A stretch of DNA of 64,000 nt from Datura wrightii (lineage: Eukaryota > Streptophyta > Magnoliopsida > Solanales > Solanaceae), in assembly GCA_035772735.1 (NCBI GenBank), contig JASDFA010000001.1:78642001-78706000 (forward strand), read 5' to 3'. Within the stretch, counting starts at the first letter, position 1. The number at the start of each line of letters is the position of its first letter. Both the position numbers and the translations under genes were made by a program. Positions 47,044-59,701 of the stretch are shown here, piece after piece. The notes beneath the pieces are model-generated. The model had not been told where the DNA came from. It saw only the letters and a program-made list of their open reading frames with translations, and ran no database searches.

Positions 47044-48609
47044 AAGAAAGACGGTTCTCTTCGGATGTGTATTGACTATAGGTAGTTGAAGAAGGTAACT
47101 ATCAAGAATAGATACCCTTTACCCAGGATTTATGACCTATTCGATCAGCTTCAGGGTGCCAAATATTTCTCCTAGATAGATCACAGGTCCGGGTATCACC
47201 AGCTCAGGGTTTGGGAGAGCGACATCCAAAAGATTGCTTTCACAACCCGGTATGGCCATTTGAATTCGTTGTAATGTCTTTTGGACTAACCAACGCCCCT
47301 GTAGCTTTTATGTATCTAATAAATAGGGTATTCGAGGTATATATGGACAGGTTCGTGATTATGTTCATTGACGACATATTAATATACTCCAGGAGCGAGG
47401 AGGAGCATGTCGGACACCTAAGGGTTGCACTTCAGACCCTCAAGGATAACTAGCTATATGCCAAGTTTAGCAAATCTGATTTCTAACTGAAATCAATTGC
47501 ATTCTTGGGACGTGTATTGTCAACCGAAGGTATTAGGGTGGACTCCCAGAAAATAGAGGCAGTAAAGAATTGGCCCAGACCGGTAAACCCTTTGGATATC
47601 ATGAGCTTTTTAGGCTTAGAGGGATACTATCAGAGGTTCGTGGAAGGTTTCTCATCCATTGCAGCCCCACTGACTAGATTAACTCAGCAAAAGGTGAAGT
47701 TTCAATGGTCGGAGGCTTGTGAGAAGAGCTTCAAGGAATTGAACGCCAGACTAACTTCAGCATCGGTGTTGACTTTACCGGAGGGTACCAATGGCTTTGT
47801 GGTATACTGTGATGCTTTGAGAGTTGGACTGGGATGTGTATTGATGCAGCATGGGAAATTCATAAGCTTATGCTTCCAGAAAGCTAAAGATTCACGAGAA
47901 AAATTACCCAACCCATGATCTTGAGTTGGCCGCAGTGGTATTTTCTTTGACGATATGGCGACACTACTTGTATGGGGTTCATGTATATGTATTCACGGAC
48001 CACAAGAGCTTACAATATGTGTTCGCACAGAAGGAACTAAATCTTCAGCAACGGAGGTGGTTGGAGCTACTTAAAGACTACGACATAAGTGTCCTTTACC
48101 ACCCGAGTAAGGCTACCGTGGTAGCAGATGTCGTCAGTAGACTTTCTACGGAAAGTGTGCCACATGTGAGTGAAGAGAAGAGGGAGCTGGTAAAGGAAGT
48201 ACATCGACTTGCACGGTTGGGAGTTAGATTAGTTGGTTCAACCGATGGTGGGGCAGTAGTTCAAAATGGGTCAAAGTCATCCTTGGTAACAGAGGTGAAG
48301 GCTAAAAAAGATGAAGATCCAATATTGATAAAGTTTAAAGAAGTTGTTCAAAGTCAAAAGGTAGAATTCTTTTCCAAAGGGGGAGATGGTGTGCTTCGGT
48401 ACCAGGGTCGCTTATGTGTTCCGAACGTGGGGGATTTGAGGAGTCGGATGTTGCATGAGGCTCATGGATCCAGATATTCTATCAAGCCAGGTGCCACCAA
48501 AATGCATCATGCCTTGCGGGAAATCTACTGGTTGAATGGCATGAAGAGGGATATTGCAAAATTCATAGCCAAGTGCCCAAATCGCCAACAAGTGAAAGTC
48601 GAGCATTAG
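47044..48609 (+). pseudogene. Internal F: RT, RNase H and integrase N-terminus
   Basis: RT continues with several stops. FIDD at 47364-47375 is intact, followed by TAG at 47451-47453 and TAA at 47484-47486, both at the positions of stops in E. 47505-47918 shifts frame in RNase H exactly as E does. 47926-48609 is a 227-codon open stretch with YLYGVHVYVFTDHKSLQYVF, ADVVSRLS and the zinc-binding region (HEAHGS...CPNRQQVKVEH; CxxC changed to CPNR), ending at TAG 48607-48609, also shared with E. Confidence 0.87.
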
Positions 48610-49735
48610 AGATCGGGGGTATACTCTAAGATATCTGCATTCCTACTTGGAAGTGGGAAGAAGTCAATATGGACTTTGTAACAGGTTTACCCCCACTCGT
48701 AGACAGTATGACTCCATTTGGGTTGGTGGATAGGTTGACCAAGACTGCTCATTTGCTACCAGTCAAAACCACAGATTTTCAGCAGAAAATTGTACTAAGT
48801 TATACATCCGAGAGTTGGTTAGATTGCATGGAGTTCCCTTGTCCATCATATCGGATAGAGGTACTCAGTTCACCTCTTAGTTCTAAAGAACTTTTCAAAA
48901 GGAACTTGGCACCCAGGTCAAGCTTAGCACGACATTTCATCCTCAAATAGATGGTCAGGCAGAGCGGACTATCTAAACTCTTGAGGGCATGTTGAGAGCT
49001 TGTGTTATTGAATTCAAGGGTAATTGGGATGAGCATTTGCCTCTTATTGAGTTGGCCTACAACAACAACTATCACTCTAGCATTCAGATGGCACCATTCG
49101 TGGCTCTTTATAGGCGAAGGTGTAGATTGCCCATTGGGTGGTTTGAAGTCGGTGAAGTTTAATTAATGGGTCTAGATTCAGTCCATGAGGCTATAGAGAA
49201 AATTCAGCTAATAAGAGAAAGGCTGAAAATTGCTAAAAGTCTCTAAAAGTCTTATGCGGATGTGAAGAGAAGGGAGCTTGAGTTTCAGATCGACGATTGG
49301 GTGTTTATGAAGGTATCTCCCATGAAGGGAGTAATGAGATTTGAACGTAAAGGGAAACTCAGCCTCTGCTATATTGGCCCATACCGAATTGTGAGACGAG
49401 TGGGTAAGGTAGCTTATGAGTTAGAGTTACCTTCAGAGTTGGCTTCAGTTCAACTCGTATTTCATGTATCGCTCTTGAAAAAGTGCATGGGAAATCCGGC
49501 CTTGGTGGTTCCGATGGAAAGTGTTGGCATGAAGGATAGCCTCAATTATGAAGAAATTCCTATTGCAATCTTGGATCGTCAGGTTCGAAGGCTAAGGAAG
49601 AAAGAAGTAGCTTCAGTAAAGGTGTTATAGAGAAATCAGTATGTTGAGGGAGCTACATAGGAAGCTAAAGCGGATATGATGGCTAAATACCCTCACCTAT
49701 TCCCTACCGGCCTAGTTTTAGTTTGAGGTATCAGT
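48610..49735 (+). pseudogene. Internal F: integrase core and chromodomain
   Basis: MDFVTGLP is at 48669, with a small deletion shifting the frame just after. The second aspartate region (SDRGTQF) lies near 48855 and is followed by two stops. 49262-49630 gives the C-terminal domain and most of the chromodomain (AILDRQVRRLRKKEVASVKVL), then stops at 49628-49630. The conserved GATW reads GAT* (TAG) near 49660. Confidence 0.85.
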
Positions 49736-49802
49736 TTTTTCCCGAAACCTCTAATCAGTTTTTCATGTTCCGTTCATGCGTGCAAGTTTGTTTTATGTTA
49801 TG

Positions 49803-50098
<296 letters not shown>

Positions 50099-50156
50099 AT
50101 GGTAATTGTATGTTTCTGGTTGCTTCTTATTTCCTACATTTGAGGATGAATATTTC

Positions 50157-50170
50157 CAAGGGGGAGATAT
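50157..50170 (+). promoter_or_regulatory. Polypurine tract of internal F
   Basis: AAGGGGGAGATAT just before LTR5, nearly the same as that of element D. Confidence 0.87.
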
Positions 50171-52337
50171 TATAATACCCCTAAAGGGCCTAAGAATTTA
50201 CCCGGGAGTTGAAGTTGGAAACTGCAGAAAACCTGGAATTTTGCACCAGTACGACTCGAGGTACGAATCGTGGCGAGGACCTACGACTCGTGACTCAAGT
50301 CGTGATGAATTTTGAGAGCCTGAGGTCATATCAAGGGTGGTCCTATGAATCGTGACGCGTAGGTACGACTCGTGGTTAGGAGTCGTGGTGAAATTCTTAG
50401 TGGTTCTAGAGAGAGAAGTCACGGGCCATGGTACGACTCATAGAATGTAGCAACGAGTCGTGATGAGGAGTCATGGTTAAGTCGTATTTGGTATGGGTGG
50501 ATGATACCACGACTGACAGTACGACCAGTAGGATGGTACTACTAGTCATGGTATGCGAGTCGTGGCCGGATTCAAAAGATTGAAAAGTGGTGAGGTGACC
50601 ACGATTCGTGACTTCGTGGTATGAGTCGTGGTCGGGGCCAGATCTGTATTTCAGGGAAATTTCATTAAGGGAAAATTTGACATTCCTACACTTTTTGACC
50701 CTAAACCACGTCGGTTTGAGGTCAAGACAGGGTCTTTTAAGGAGCACGAACTCATGCTAAGTCTCATTTGGTATTTGCAAGAACTAGAGAAGGGAGTAGG
50801 AGGAGATTCAAGGGTTCATCTTCAATTCTTCAAGTTTCCACCTAGGGTTTTTCAAGGGAATTAAGAAGCAAGTAATTCTAGGTATGTGGGATTTTTAATG
50901 GGTAGTTTAGTCCCTACCCATGCCTAATTTCTCCCTAATTCTATGTTTGAAGTTACCAAAACTTTATGGGTCTTTATCAAATTGCATGATTCTTTAAAAA
51001 TTGGAATGAGGATTTGTAGTATGCCTAACTTATGAAATTCGAATTATTTGGGCTGATTTCACTTGTTTATTCAATATTTCATGATCTAACCTTTAAAAGT
51101 ATAGATGTCCAATTATAAGGAATTTCTTTAAGTAAAGCTCATGGTCATAATGATTCCGCACACATAATACGGATTTTCTTAAATTTTAAGCATGTCTTCA
51201 AGTCTTCAACTACTCATGTTATTATGATCATGTTTCCTATAAATTTAAGCATTTCATGTATCATTGAAACTATATGCAATACCCACATGTCGCTTATGAT
51301 TTATGAACTATGATTTTGGACGATTCACGGGCCCAATTCCATGGCTAATATTACAAATTCTCAAGCATGTTTGATTCTCATGATTCAACTATCCATGCAT
51401 GTCATGTATGAATTTCTATAAGAACGTTGCATGTTTTGGGAGTCGTACTTAACACCGAGTAGGTTCGGGGCCTAGGTCATGCCCCAAATCTCAGAACTAT
51501 GTGCCACCGTAGGTTATGTTTGGGGCCTCCTCAGTGACTGTCCCCTATGCCCTACAAGACCTTCACGAGTGATATCACGCCTTTCATGGTTCATACCCTT
51601 GGAAAGGTATGAACAACCTCCCGACTAGGTATACAGGTCGGGCTCCATGTGTGCTCATATGGGATATGTCAATTGTAGAAATCTCCCATTGTTCCTCATG
51701 GTTTTAATGCATGTATGATTATGTTCTTTTGGCTCAAGTTATGTTCTATGAAATGCTTTTCTCACATGTTTTGACTATGACCGGTTTACGAATATTTTAG
51801 AAATCTTGAGCCTTACGATAAAGTTACAATTTTAGTCTTATGATCATGATATCCCTAGTCCTCTAACTTTTATGTTTTTAAGTATTCTTTTGCATACCTT
51901 ATATACTCAGTACCTTCCAAGTACTGACCCATATATTTTCAGGATCCGGTTCATAGGTTTAGCATCGTTCCTAGCTTGCTTTCAGTTATGCTCTCAGCTC
52001 TCAGTGGTGAGTCCTCATGATTCAAGGTCTTCATGTTTGGACCTTGTTATCTTTTGTTTTTATAATGTTGGGGTTAGTTGGGTTCTTGTCCCTTCAACTC
52101 GTCTATTATGACTAGAGGCTTTCATACTTAATTGTAGTATTCCGCTATTTATGCTTGGATTATATATTACCGTTTCTTATCTTTTGTGTCACGTTTAATT
52201 TAAATTCATGATTTTTAAGTTAAGTCTTCTGCCTTATGTGTATGAATTAGATATATGCTCACGCCATGGGTAACTTGGAGTATTTCGGGGCTCCTTGTCC
52301 CGTGTCTATGATCTGGGTGTACTCTCGGGTCGTGACA
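50171..52337 (+). repeat. LTR5, last LTR of the chain
   Basis: 2167 bases from TATAATACCCC (TG changed to TA) to GGTCGTGACA. Nearly co-linear with LTR4. Hairpin at 51497-51512. The five bases after it (AGTCA) would be the right half of a target duplication; the left partner is not visible because LTR4 is preceded by internal sequence. Confidence 0.92.
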
Positions 52338-52860
52338 AGTCAATTAGGCTATATGATCTTTGCTTGCGACATCTCCAACTATTCAATTGCTCTTTTAGAA
52401 TGATTGGATCCATTATTGGTAGCTATATGAGATAGCCTCGGTTCCTACCTTCAAAACAACCCAATAGGAAAAACGAACCTAAGCAAAGGAAAAGATTGGC
52501 CGTTAAGAAGAAGGGGAGCTATAACATCATTCCTTACGGAAACCACTAGAATATGATAAAATGATATAAATAGGGTCATAGCTAATTCAACTTGCACCCA
52601 ATTGGGGTATATAATCTTTGCTTGCGACATTTCTAACTATTCGGTCATCTTTCACTTAATGAGTCATACCTTTTTCAAAGCATTACTATTTTTAAGTGCA
52701 GGTTCGGTCATCCATGCCATATTGGTGATCCAGAGATGTGAAATATTGGGGGGAGGGGGCTTGCCTCCTCATTCTTTTTTACCTATGTCATGATGCTTAT
52801 CTCTAACTGGATATCCTTTTCTGACTAGATTTTATTCCAAAGATGTGTTCTTAGAGATCT
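52338..52860 (+). pseudogene. nad5: Nuclear insert of mitochondrial nad5 (NUMT)
   Basis: nad5 encodes a membrane subunit of mitochondrial complex I. From about 52575 the sequence encodes plant NAD5: NSTC..LGYIIFACDISNYSV, then FHLMSHTFFKALLFLSAGSV (52656-52715), GGLPPHSF, and FYSKDVFLE near 52830-52855. A four-base deletion and other indels break it (open part 52602-52793). A second, shorter copy (SQLGYMIFACDISNYSI) occupies 52338-52390, right against LTR5. The 180 bases between do not match nad5 exon sequence that I recognise and may be other mitochondrial DNA. It is non-functional in the nucleus. Confidence 0.85.
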
Positions 52861-52861
52861 T

Positions 52862-54400
52862 TAAAGTCTAAAGCATGATCCTCAAATGTTGCTCATGCTC
52901 CTCCCTGCGACGAGAATAAATCAAAATGCTATCAATGAAGACAATTACAAAAGAATCCAAGTATGGTCTAGATACTCTATTTATCAACTCCATAAAGGAT
53001 GTTGGGGCATTGGTCAACCCAAACACATAACCAAGAACACATAGAGACCATAATGAGTCATAGAAGTTGTCTTAGAGATATTATCCACCCTAATCTTTAA
53101 TTAGTTGTAATTGGACCTCAAATCAATCTTCAAACACACTAAAGCACCTTGAAATATGTGGTATGTGATACTTATTTCTTGATAGTCACTTTGTTCAACT
53201 ACATGTAATCAAAGATATCCTCATAGACCTACCTTCTTCTTCACAAAGAGCACTAGAGTGCCCAAAGAGGAGATACTCAGTCCAATGAATCCCTTGCTCA
53301 ACAAGTCTTGAAGCTTCTCTTTCAGTTCCTTGAATTCTGCCAAAGCTATCCGATAAAGTGGAAAAGTAATAGGTTGAGTGCATGGCTCCAAGTTGATGTA
53401 AATATTATTATCGTTATCAGGTGGAACACCTGGAAGATCCATTGGAAACACCTCTAGTAGTTTTATCATCACTAGTCATGAATTTAACATGGGAGTATCA
53501 ACATTGGTATCACAAACATAGGCCAAATAGGTGAGACACCCCTTCTCAACCATCCATTGAGCCTTAAGAAAAAAAATCACCCTCTCTAAATAGTTGCTAA
53601 GAGTACCCTTTGACTCAAGTATTGGAATACCTGACATGGCCAAGGTAATTGTCTTGGATTGACAATCCAAAATCCCATGATATAGAGAAAGACAATACAT
53701 GTTCAAAATAACGTAGAAGTCCGCTATAGCCAAAATCATTAAGTCTACCTAAGTGTCATACCCCATCAAGGTAACTGCACAAGACTGATACACCTTATTC
53801 ACCAATAAAGAATCTCCTATAGTTGTAGAAATATGTATAGGAAACAATAAGTGAATCACCTATATCTAGACCCAAAAGTAAAAATATATAGACACATAAG
53901 AATATGTAGAACCTTGATCAAATCACACAAAGTTGGTCGATGGAAAACTAAAATAATGCTTGTGATGACTTCATTGGAGACCTATGTTTCTAGTCTGCCT
54001 AGAAAATTACAAAAATAAGCAAGGTCACCTCAGCCCCGCTACCTTCTCGACCACCATTGCGGTCATAGTAGGTACCACCTCTATCTAAAAGAGATTTTCC
54101 TCTACCTCCCTTAGCACTGCCTCTAGGTAGCTAGGCCTAAGATATAGGAGTCTAAGAACTATGGTGTTGCCGACGTCATATGAGTCTTGGGAAATCCTTC
54201 TTGAAATTCCCTGGATCGCCACACGCAGAAAATAACCTAGGTACCATAATTTTCTAAGAAAAATGAGACTGGTCTAAGTATCCATCATGGCCTAAAGGCC
54301 TACAAGAAGAACTGTTGGAACCCTATCCCAAACTATAGGAACCATGACTAGAGTTGTAGTACCTCATACTCCCGGTAGGAGTTCTAGTAAGGTGAACATG
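52862..54400 (-). pseudogene. Degenerate Ty3/Gypsy gag-protease-RT remnant
   Basis: Read on the minus strand: a knuckle-like ACGDPGNFKKDFP near 54220-54180 (first cysteine missing), protease traces in 53739-53476 (FYVILNMYCLSLYHGILDC, where the usual xGMDWL is lost), and RT start in 53472-53221 (NLEPCTQPITFPLYRIALAE; KEKLQDLLSKGFI). The RT palm follows to about 52865, with the catalytic FIDD changed to FIDS at 52939-52928. RNase H and integrase are absent; the nad5 insert begins where they should be. It belongs to the chromovirus group but is clearly older than the Tekay elements upstream. Confidence 0.75.
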
Positions 54401-54409
54401 GTAATTGAA

Positions 54410-55622
54410 TTGAAAAAGCAGTTGAGAAAATATGATTTGACCATGGTAATTTCTAAAGTACTTTAGCTTTGTTTCGAGAACTATATACTAAAACCCAAGG
54501 GCTAAGATTATGCCTTCAAAAAAGGAAAATATTTTCCATGCAGTTTTAGTAAGAATTAGAAGCCCAAGGGCTATATAGATTTAAATATCTCAGAAAGGAG
54601 TATGTGGTTAACCGAGATGACACGAGTATGTCCAAGGGCGCATGTCAAAAAGTATGTTTGCGAACATAGGATAAGCGTGATCGATACTGGGTGCTTCAGT
54701 TACACCTCTCTCCTTTGGAATTAAGAGGGATGATTCAGATATCTTTCTAGCTAGACAGTTCAGGCCTCCTTCCCAGCAAGGTATTTGGTAGAGTTAGTCG
54801 GTCAAGCCCAAGGGGTTGGACTCCATGCAAGCATAGTGTATTCTATTAGTTACTCCAAAAACCTCCATAGTAATTTCAGTTTTTCAGAATTAGAAAAGGG
54901 CTATTAGCGGTTATGTATGTTCTAAATGATAAGGTCAACTATTTCCAACTAGTATAGATAAGTGTCATTTTTAGTACAGAACGGAGTTTCAAAGAAGGGT
55001 AAATTGCATATTTTATGTTCTCGCGCACTACTATGATTTTATGCATGATTTACTATGATTGCCCTATGCTTAGTTTGTCCTATCAGCCCGTTATTATATT
55101 TGTTTTTTATATCTTACATACAGTATGATTCCATGTATTAATGCCACTCCTTGCTAAAGGTGCTTCATTATTTTATAATGTAGTCTTAGGTACAGATTCT
55201 CACAAACGAGCCACCTAGTAGGCTAGTCAATTTCTGCTTTTAGTGAGCCCCTTCTATCCTTGGGGTTGGAATGACCAACTTGTCTAGTTTTTATTAGAGG
55301 TCAAACCTTGTCTCGGCCAATCTATGTACTTCATCCAATAGAGGCTTCATAGACGAGTAGTCAATTGGTATCGGTTATATCAAATTTTGATTTATATTGA
55401 TTAGTATTTTTTTGTTTAAAAGATAGCTTTTATGTAAGTTATTTCCGTTTAATGCCTTACCTTACCTCAGTTCTCAGTTGCTTGACCAGTATGAATATGT
55501 TTGATTAGTATGCTTGTTCATGCTTAGCAGTCGGCTCATAGTTTCATGCCAATTGCAGCGTACACTAAGGCTAGTAATGGCACCAACGTAGTCTCGCCTA
55601 GGCCCTAGGCTGGGGTGTGATA
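54410..55622 (+). repeat. Truncated LTR of another Gypsy-type family
   Basis: About 1.2 kb without coding potential. It contains CCCAAGGGCTA-type blocks twice (near 54496 and 54563), a GTGAGCCCCTTC block at 55240, and ends CTAGGCTGGGGTGTGATA, close to the TGTGACA end common to plant LTRs. No internal region adjoins it. Family name unknown to me. Confidence 0.5.
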
Positions 55623-55639
55623 GGAGTGATCTCTCTCAA

Positions 55640-56520
55640 TTTCTTGTATTCTATGTGAATCAACCTATTGGGTTAATAATAATAACTTCTCCAAAAATAA
55701 TCTCTACCTCTAGATGAGGTGCCAATGTAACTTCCAAAAATGAAGGACCTCTTATCTGTTATCTCCATAAACTCCAAATGTCTGATATAGTTAAACTTCT
55801 TCATTGTATGCACTACCTTTTGAAAGGTCAGTCCCGTAGCTGAATACCAATTGTTATCCAATAATCTATACACCATATATGTTACCTCTTCACAAAAATC
55901 AAACTTCCTCAGAACGTTGGTGGTGAACAACCAGGATAGTTTATTGTAGGCCTTTGTCATGTCTAATTTAATAACAATTGCAAATTTAGTTCTCATTATG
56001 ATATTTCTTATGATTTTCTGAGCCAGTAGCACATTATCCACAATACTCCTACCTTTGACAAATAGGATTGATATTTGGATATCAACATACGGAGTGGCTT
56101 TACCATCCTCTCGTGTAGTACTCTAAAAATTACCTTGTTGATGAAATTTCTTAGTCTTATAGGTATTATATTTGAGAAGGTATTAGTCTAATCCTTTTTG
56201 GTTAGTAGAATCAAATTTATAAGAGTCATAATCTAGGTAGAGTTTTTGCTCCAAATTAAGATTGTACTGCAGTTGTGACATCATCTTTGATAATATCCCA
56301 GAAAGACTGATAGAAGGCTTTTATAAAACCATTTGGCCAAATAGCATTATCCCCACTTAGAGAAAAAATAACCTCCATCTCTTCTGCCATATCTGAAAAC
56401 TTTTTCAGCAATTCAGTTTGATCTTCAATAAGGACATAATAATTCAAAGTTTTCAGGGAAACATTCTTCAGCAAACTATTTCTAAAAGAAGTTGATTGCT
56501 TATGTGTCTAGTATATATTA
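55640..56520 (-). pseudogene. L1-type LINE reverse transcriptase fragment
   Basis: Minus strand. 56474-56256 carries the RT start (WPNGFIKAFYQSFWDIIKDD). 56041-55673 has DNVLLAQKIIRNI and the first catalytic block IKLDMTKAYNKLSW. A stop-rich 200-base stretch lies between them. The fragment ends before the second catalytic block; the truncated LTR begins there. Non-LTR RT of this kind primes cDNA at the nicked target. Confidence 0.83.
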
Positions 56521-57680
56521 TCTTCTATCCAAGCTCTATTATCATTCTAGATTCAATTCAGCTGTAGTTTTTTCCTTCTATTATTGACATGTGCATGAAA
56601 TAATTTGGTGTTTCTCTCTTCATGTTCAAACAATTTCATTCAAATACCCCTCCTCCAGATATAAGTACCTAGCTAGATTTTCCTATGTCTTGTGATGACT
56701 TTTCTTGTTGAGCTTAGTAGAACCAAGTTAAAACTATGTTCCTGAGCTTGTATAATCTCTTCAAGGGTAGGTATCTTCTAGAAGATGTTACTATATGCCT
56801 TCTTGCTCTACTTAGTCAACATTATTTTCAAATTTTTGAGTTTTTGATGAAACACCAATATAGGATTCTCCACAAAGTCACTCATCTAGTGCTCCCTCAC
56901 TAGATCCATAAACCCGTCATATTTTTTCCTGAAAGTTCAAAATTTTAAAGGGTCAAAGTAGTAGTTTGTGGGCATTGTACTTTAAGGGAGGAGTGATTAG
57001 ATCTCTTTTTTTAAAGATGTTTAACACTAATATTAGGGAACTCATCTATTAGCTTCTGATTACTCTACACACTATCCAATATTTTAAATATTCAAGTCTT
57101 ATCTGTCTTTTTATTCCATCAAGTTAGGTGTTTCTACTATAACCCATATCAAAAGGCCAACAACAATTAAGACAATTGGCAAAATCTTCTATTTTTTAAT
57201 AAAAATTAGGAGTCCTCCAAGCTTCTCTTCCCAAGATAATATGATATTAAAATATCTTTCAATCAACCAAGGACTAGGGTATTGATTAGCAATTCTACCT
57301 ATAGAGTCCTGTAGTTCCTTTCTCATATTTTCATGATAACCAACATAAGTTTTTTTCAGTAGGACCCCTTCATCCCAATCTTGACGTTGAATCTTTGTGA
57401 GGTGCTGACTATTATATACTATTATATTGATCTGAAGTTCCTATCTAATTAAAAATCCAAATCCTCCCAGAACAATTGACTATAGTAGTATAGTATCCAT
57501 AAATCCTCCTATGACTATTAGTGCTTGATGAGTCTTTAAAAGGTTCGATCAAACCTATTAACTAATATTAATTTCTTCTGTTAAGATAGTCAACCTCTCA
57601 AAAAATAATTGAATGTCGACTGATCTTATATTCATAAATATCATCTTATTTGTTATTTATAGTTGGTCCTTGAGGCAGCA
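56521..57680 (-). pseudogene. L1-type LINE endonuclease and linker remnant
   Basis: Minus strand. IRSVDIQLFFERL near 57655-57610 resembles the start of the LINE APE-type endonuclease. Readable traces near 57260-57100 (SWEEKLGG, DMGYSRNTY) match its later blocks, and a linker near 56980-56800 matches plant L1 elements. Stops and frameshifts are frequent and no frame exceeds about 60 codons. The catalytic residues cannot be confirmed. Confidence 0.68.
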
Positions 57681-58369
57681 AGCCACTTCGGTAAATTTTT
57701 GTAGGAACTCTAGTCTCCTTACTTCCCTTTCCCCTTTTGTTTTGGCATGACGTCCTTTGAATATTCCCAAATTATTTAGGTGAAATATCAGTATGCTTTG
57801 TTACCTATTTAATGTTATTGATCATGGATTCCTTCCTGTATCATTCTTCCCCTCCTTTGATGGTGAAAAATGATTTAGGATCAATGTTAATATTGATAAC
57901 TTCAGTCATGCATATATTAATATTTCCTTCTTTTGTATTTTCCTCCCTGAAATCCAGCCCATCCTTTTCAAAGGTCTATTCATTCTCCTTTTCTATATTC
58001 CTAACATTTTATTCTAAGTCTTCATGGTCAATGTTAACTTATTATGTCTCTTTTTCTCCTGTTACCCCATGATTTCTTAAACTCTTTTCCCGTGTGGTGT
58101 TTATTGGTTTGCCTACATTGGCTTCTATGTCATTTAGCACAAGTGTAGCTTGTTCCTTATTTTGCTTGTTCTATTTTTCTTCCCCTTGTGATGTTTCAGT
58201 ACCTTCAGAACTCTTCTTTTTTGTGAGCTCTTATCCTTGAGGTATTTGACCCTTTTTCCTGTTGTCCTTAATTAGCTATGACTCCTTGATTGTTCTTCCC
58301 TCCTAATTAGCTATGGCTCCTTGATTGTTCTTCCCTCCGTATGGACTTACACTATTTGCATCATTATGA
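57681..58369 (-). other. LINE ORF1-ORF2 spacer region
   Basis: Low-complexity, T-rich on the plus strand, without a convincing frame. The plus-strand frame 57812-58072 is hydrophobic only because of T-richness. It contains a tandem duplication of a 31-base unit near 58266-58336 (TTAGCTATG...TTCTTCCCTCC). Confidence 0.5.
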
Positions 58370-59055
58370 GTTAGTTGAGTTTTCCCAAAAGAGGACTCAA
58401 TCCAAGGCTTGCAAGGTATAGACTTCTTTTCTTTGATGTCTTTTCCATTATGTACGCCTTATTATTCTCTAGTACACTAAAAGAATTACTAATTTTCACC
58501 TTAGTGGCTTTCTTATTTGTATAGATATTCTCCTTCACCTGTTGATGTTGCTTGTCCTTATCTATTGTGTTAGTGAACACTCTCTTGTCCTTGGTAACAT
58601 TCAATCTAGTATAATTCATGTTGTGTCCTTCGTAATTCAAAGTTGTGTGACTTTGGTGTACATTAGTTTTTCATTATCCACCCATTCCTTTATTCTTGAT
58701 TTCTATCTCGATTGGTATTGTCTTGTTTTACAAAAGCTGGTCTCTTTTGGAGGACCCACAATCTTGGCAGTGCTTAAGGTCATGCTATTGGCTTCATGCT
58801 ACTAATTCTACTTATTGTACCCTTGTGTTTGTTCCCCCTCTCTATATGGCCTTAACTTTAGATGAAGTATGAAACACCCCAACTATTTATGTCCTTGTAA
58901 TTTGATGGTTTTGCAATACTTGGACATGTAGTCATATTGTATTTTGATCCAAGTTGAGACAATATCCCCAGTACCTGATTTCTTTATTCCTGCATTAATT
59001 CTTTTGGGAAAATCTTTCAATAAATCTACTTCCACTTTAAATTTTGCACAACTAG
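58370..59055 (-). pseudogene. L1-type LINE ORF1 C-terminal part
   Basis: Minus strand. 59052 to about 58880 reads FKVEVDLLKDFPKRI, then IVSTWIKIQYDYMSKYC and KLQGHK. This is the C-terminal part of the DUF4283-type domain and the CCHC knuckle usual in plant L1 ORF1. One cysteine is lost (KTI for KTC) and a stop follows the knuckle. 58640-58371 continues as a lysine-rich tail with NSFSVLENN. ORF1 protein binds the LINE RNA. The N-terminus is missing. Confidence 0.75.
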
Positions 59056-59701
59056 GCTTAGATTAATTCTTCTGGGTAAGGAAGACATTACCTTACATCA
59101 ATAACATACTACAAATCTGAATCAAAGCACTTGACGATTAACATGAAACACTTATAGAACTTGATAAGGAAAAATTGTACATATATAGATGGCCAATTGG
59201 CCTTCTAAGCATAAATCTAGAGAGCCAATGGACTCACACACATACACCATAATATTTATGAAGCCTCAACTAGAATCTAAGCTTATGCAACTGTATACAG
59301 TTTGTAAAGGGCCCCAACATACTCATACTACATACATATGTACAAAAAGAGTACTAGACATAGACTAGCTCTGGGGAAATGGAGCTCACCAACTGATCAG
59401 CTGATATATAATAGACGCCTAATGAGAATGTATTTTGTGTTATGTACCTACCCTACATATATAAAAATAGAGCACCTCCGGTCATAGGGGCATCAGTACA
59501 TATACAACATGTATTGGTATATAAAGTAGAGAAAATAACAAGTTACCAAATAAGGAAGCTCAATAAAAAAACAACAAATATGAGCAAGTGAAAACACATG
59601 AATATAGAAACATCTTATGGAACCAACAACCATGTCTTACTGTTTTTAACACATTAACCATATGTCCTTAAGTTGTTCATTAATTATTTAGGCATATTAT
59701 A
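59056..59701. other. Unassigned AT-rich sequence
   Basis: About 650 bases with no coding frame. Some blocks (GGGGAAATGGAGCTCACCAA at about 59374) look like part of a plant LTR on the minus strand, but I cannot name the family. It ends where truncated LTR sequence of element H begins. Confidence 0.4.

Noticed and set aside
52602..52793. A working nad5 gene
   Set aside because: It is a short fragment with indels and lacks most of the protein; plant nad5 is a trans-spliced mitochondrial gene.
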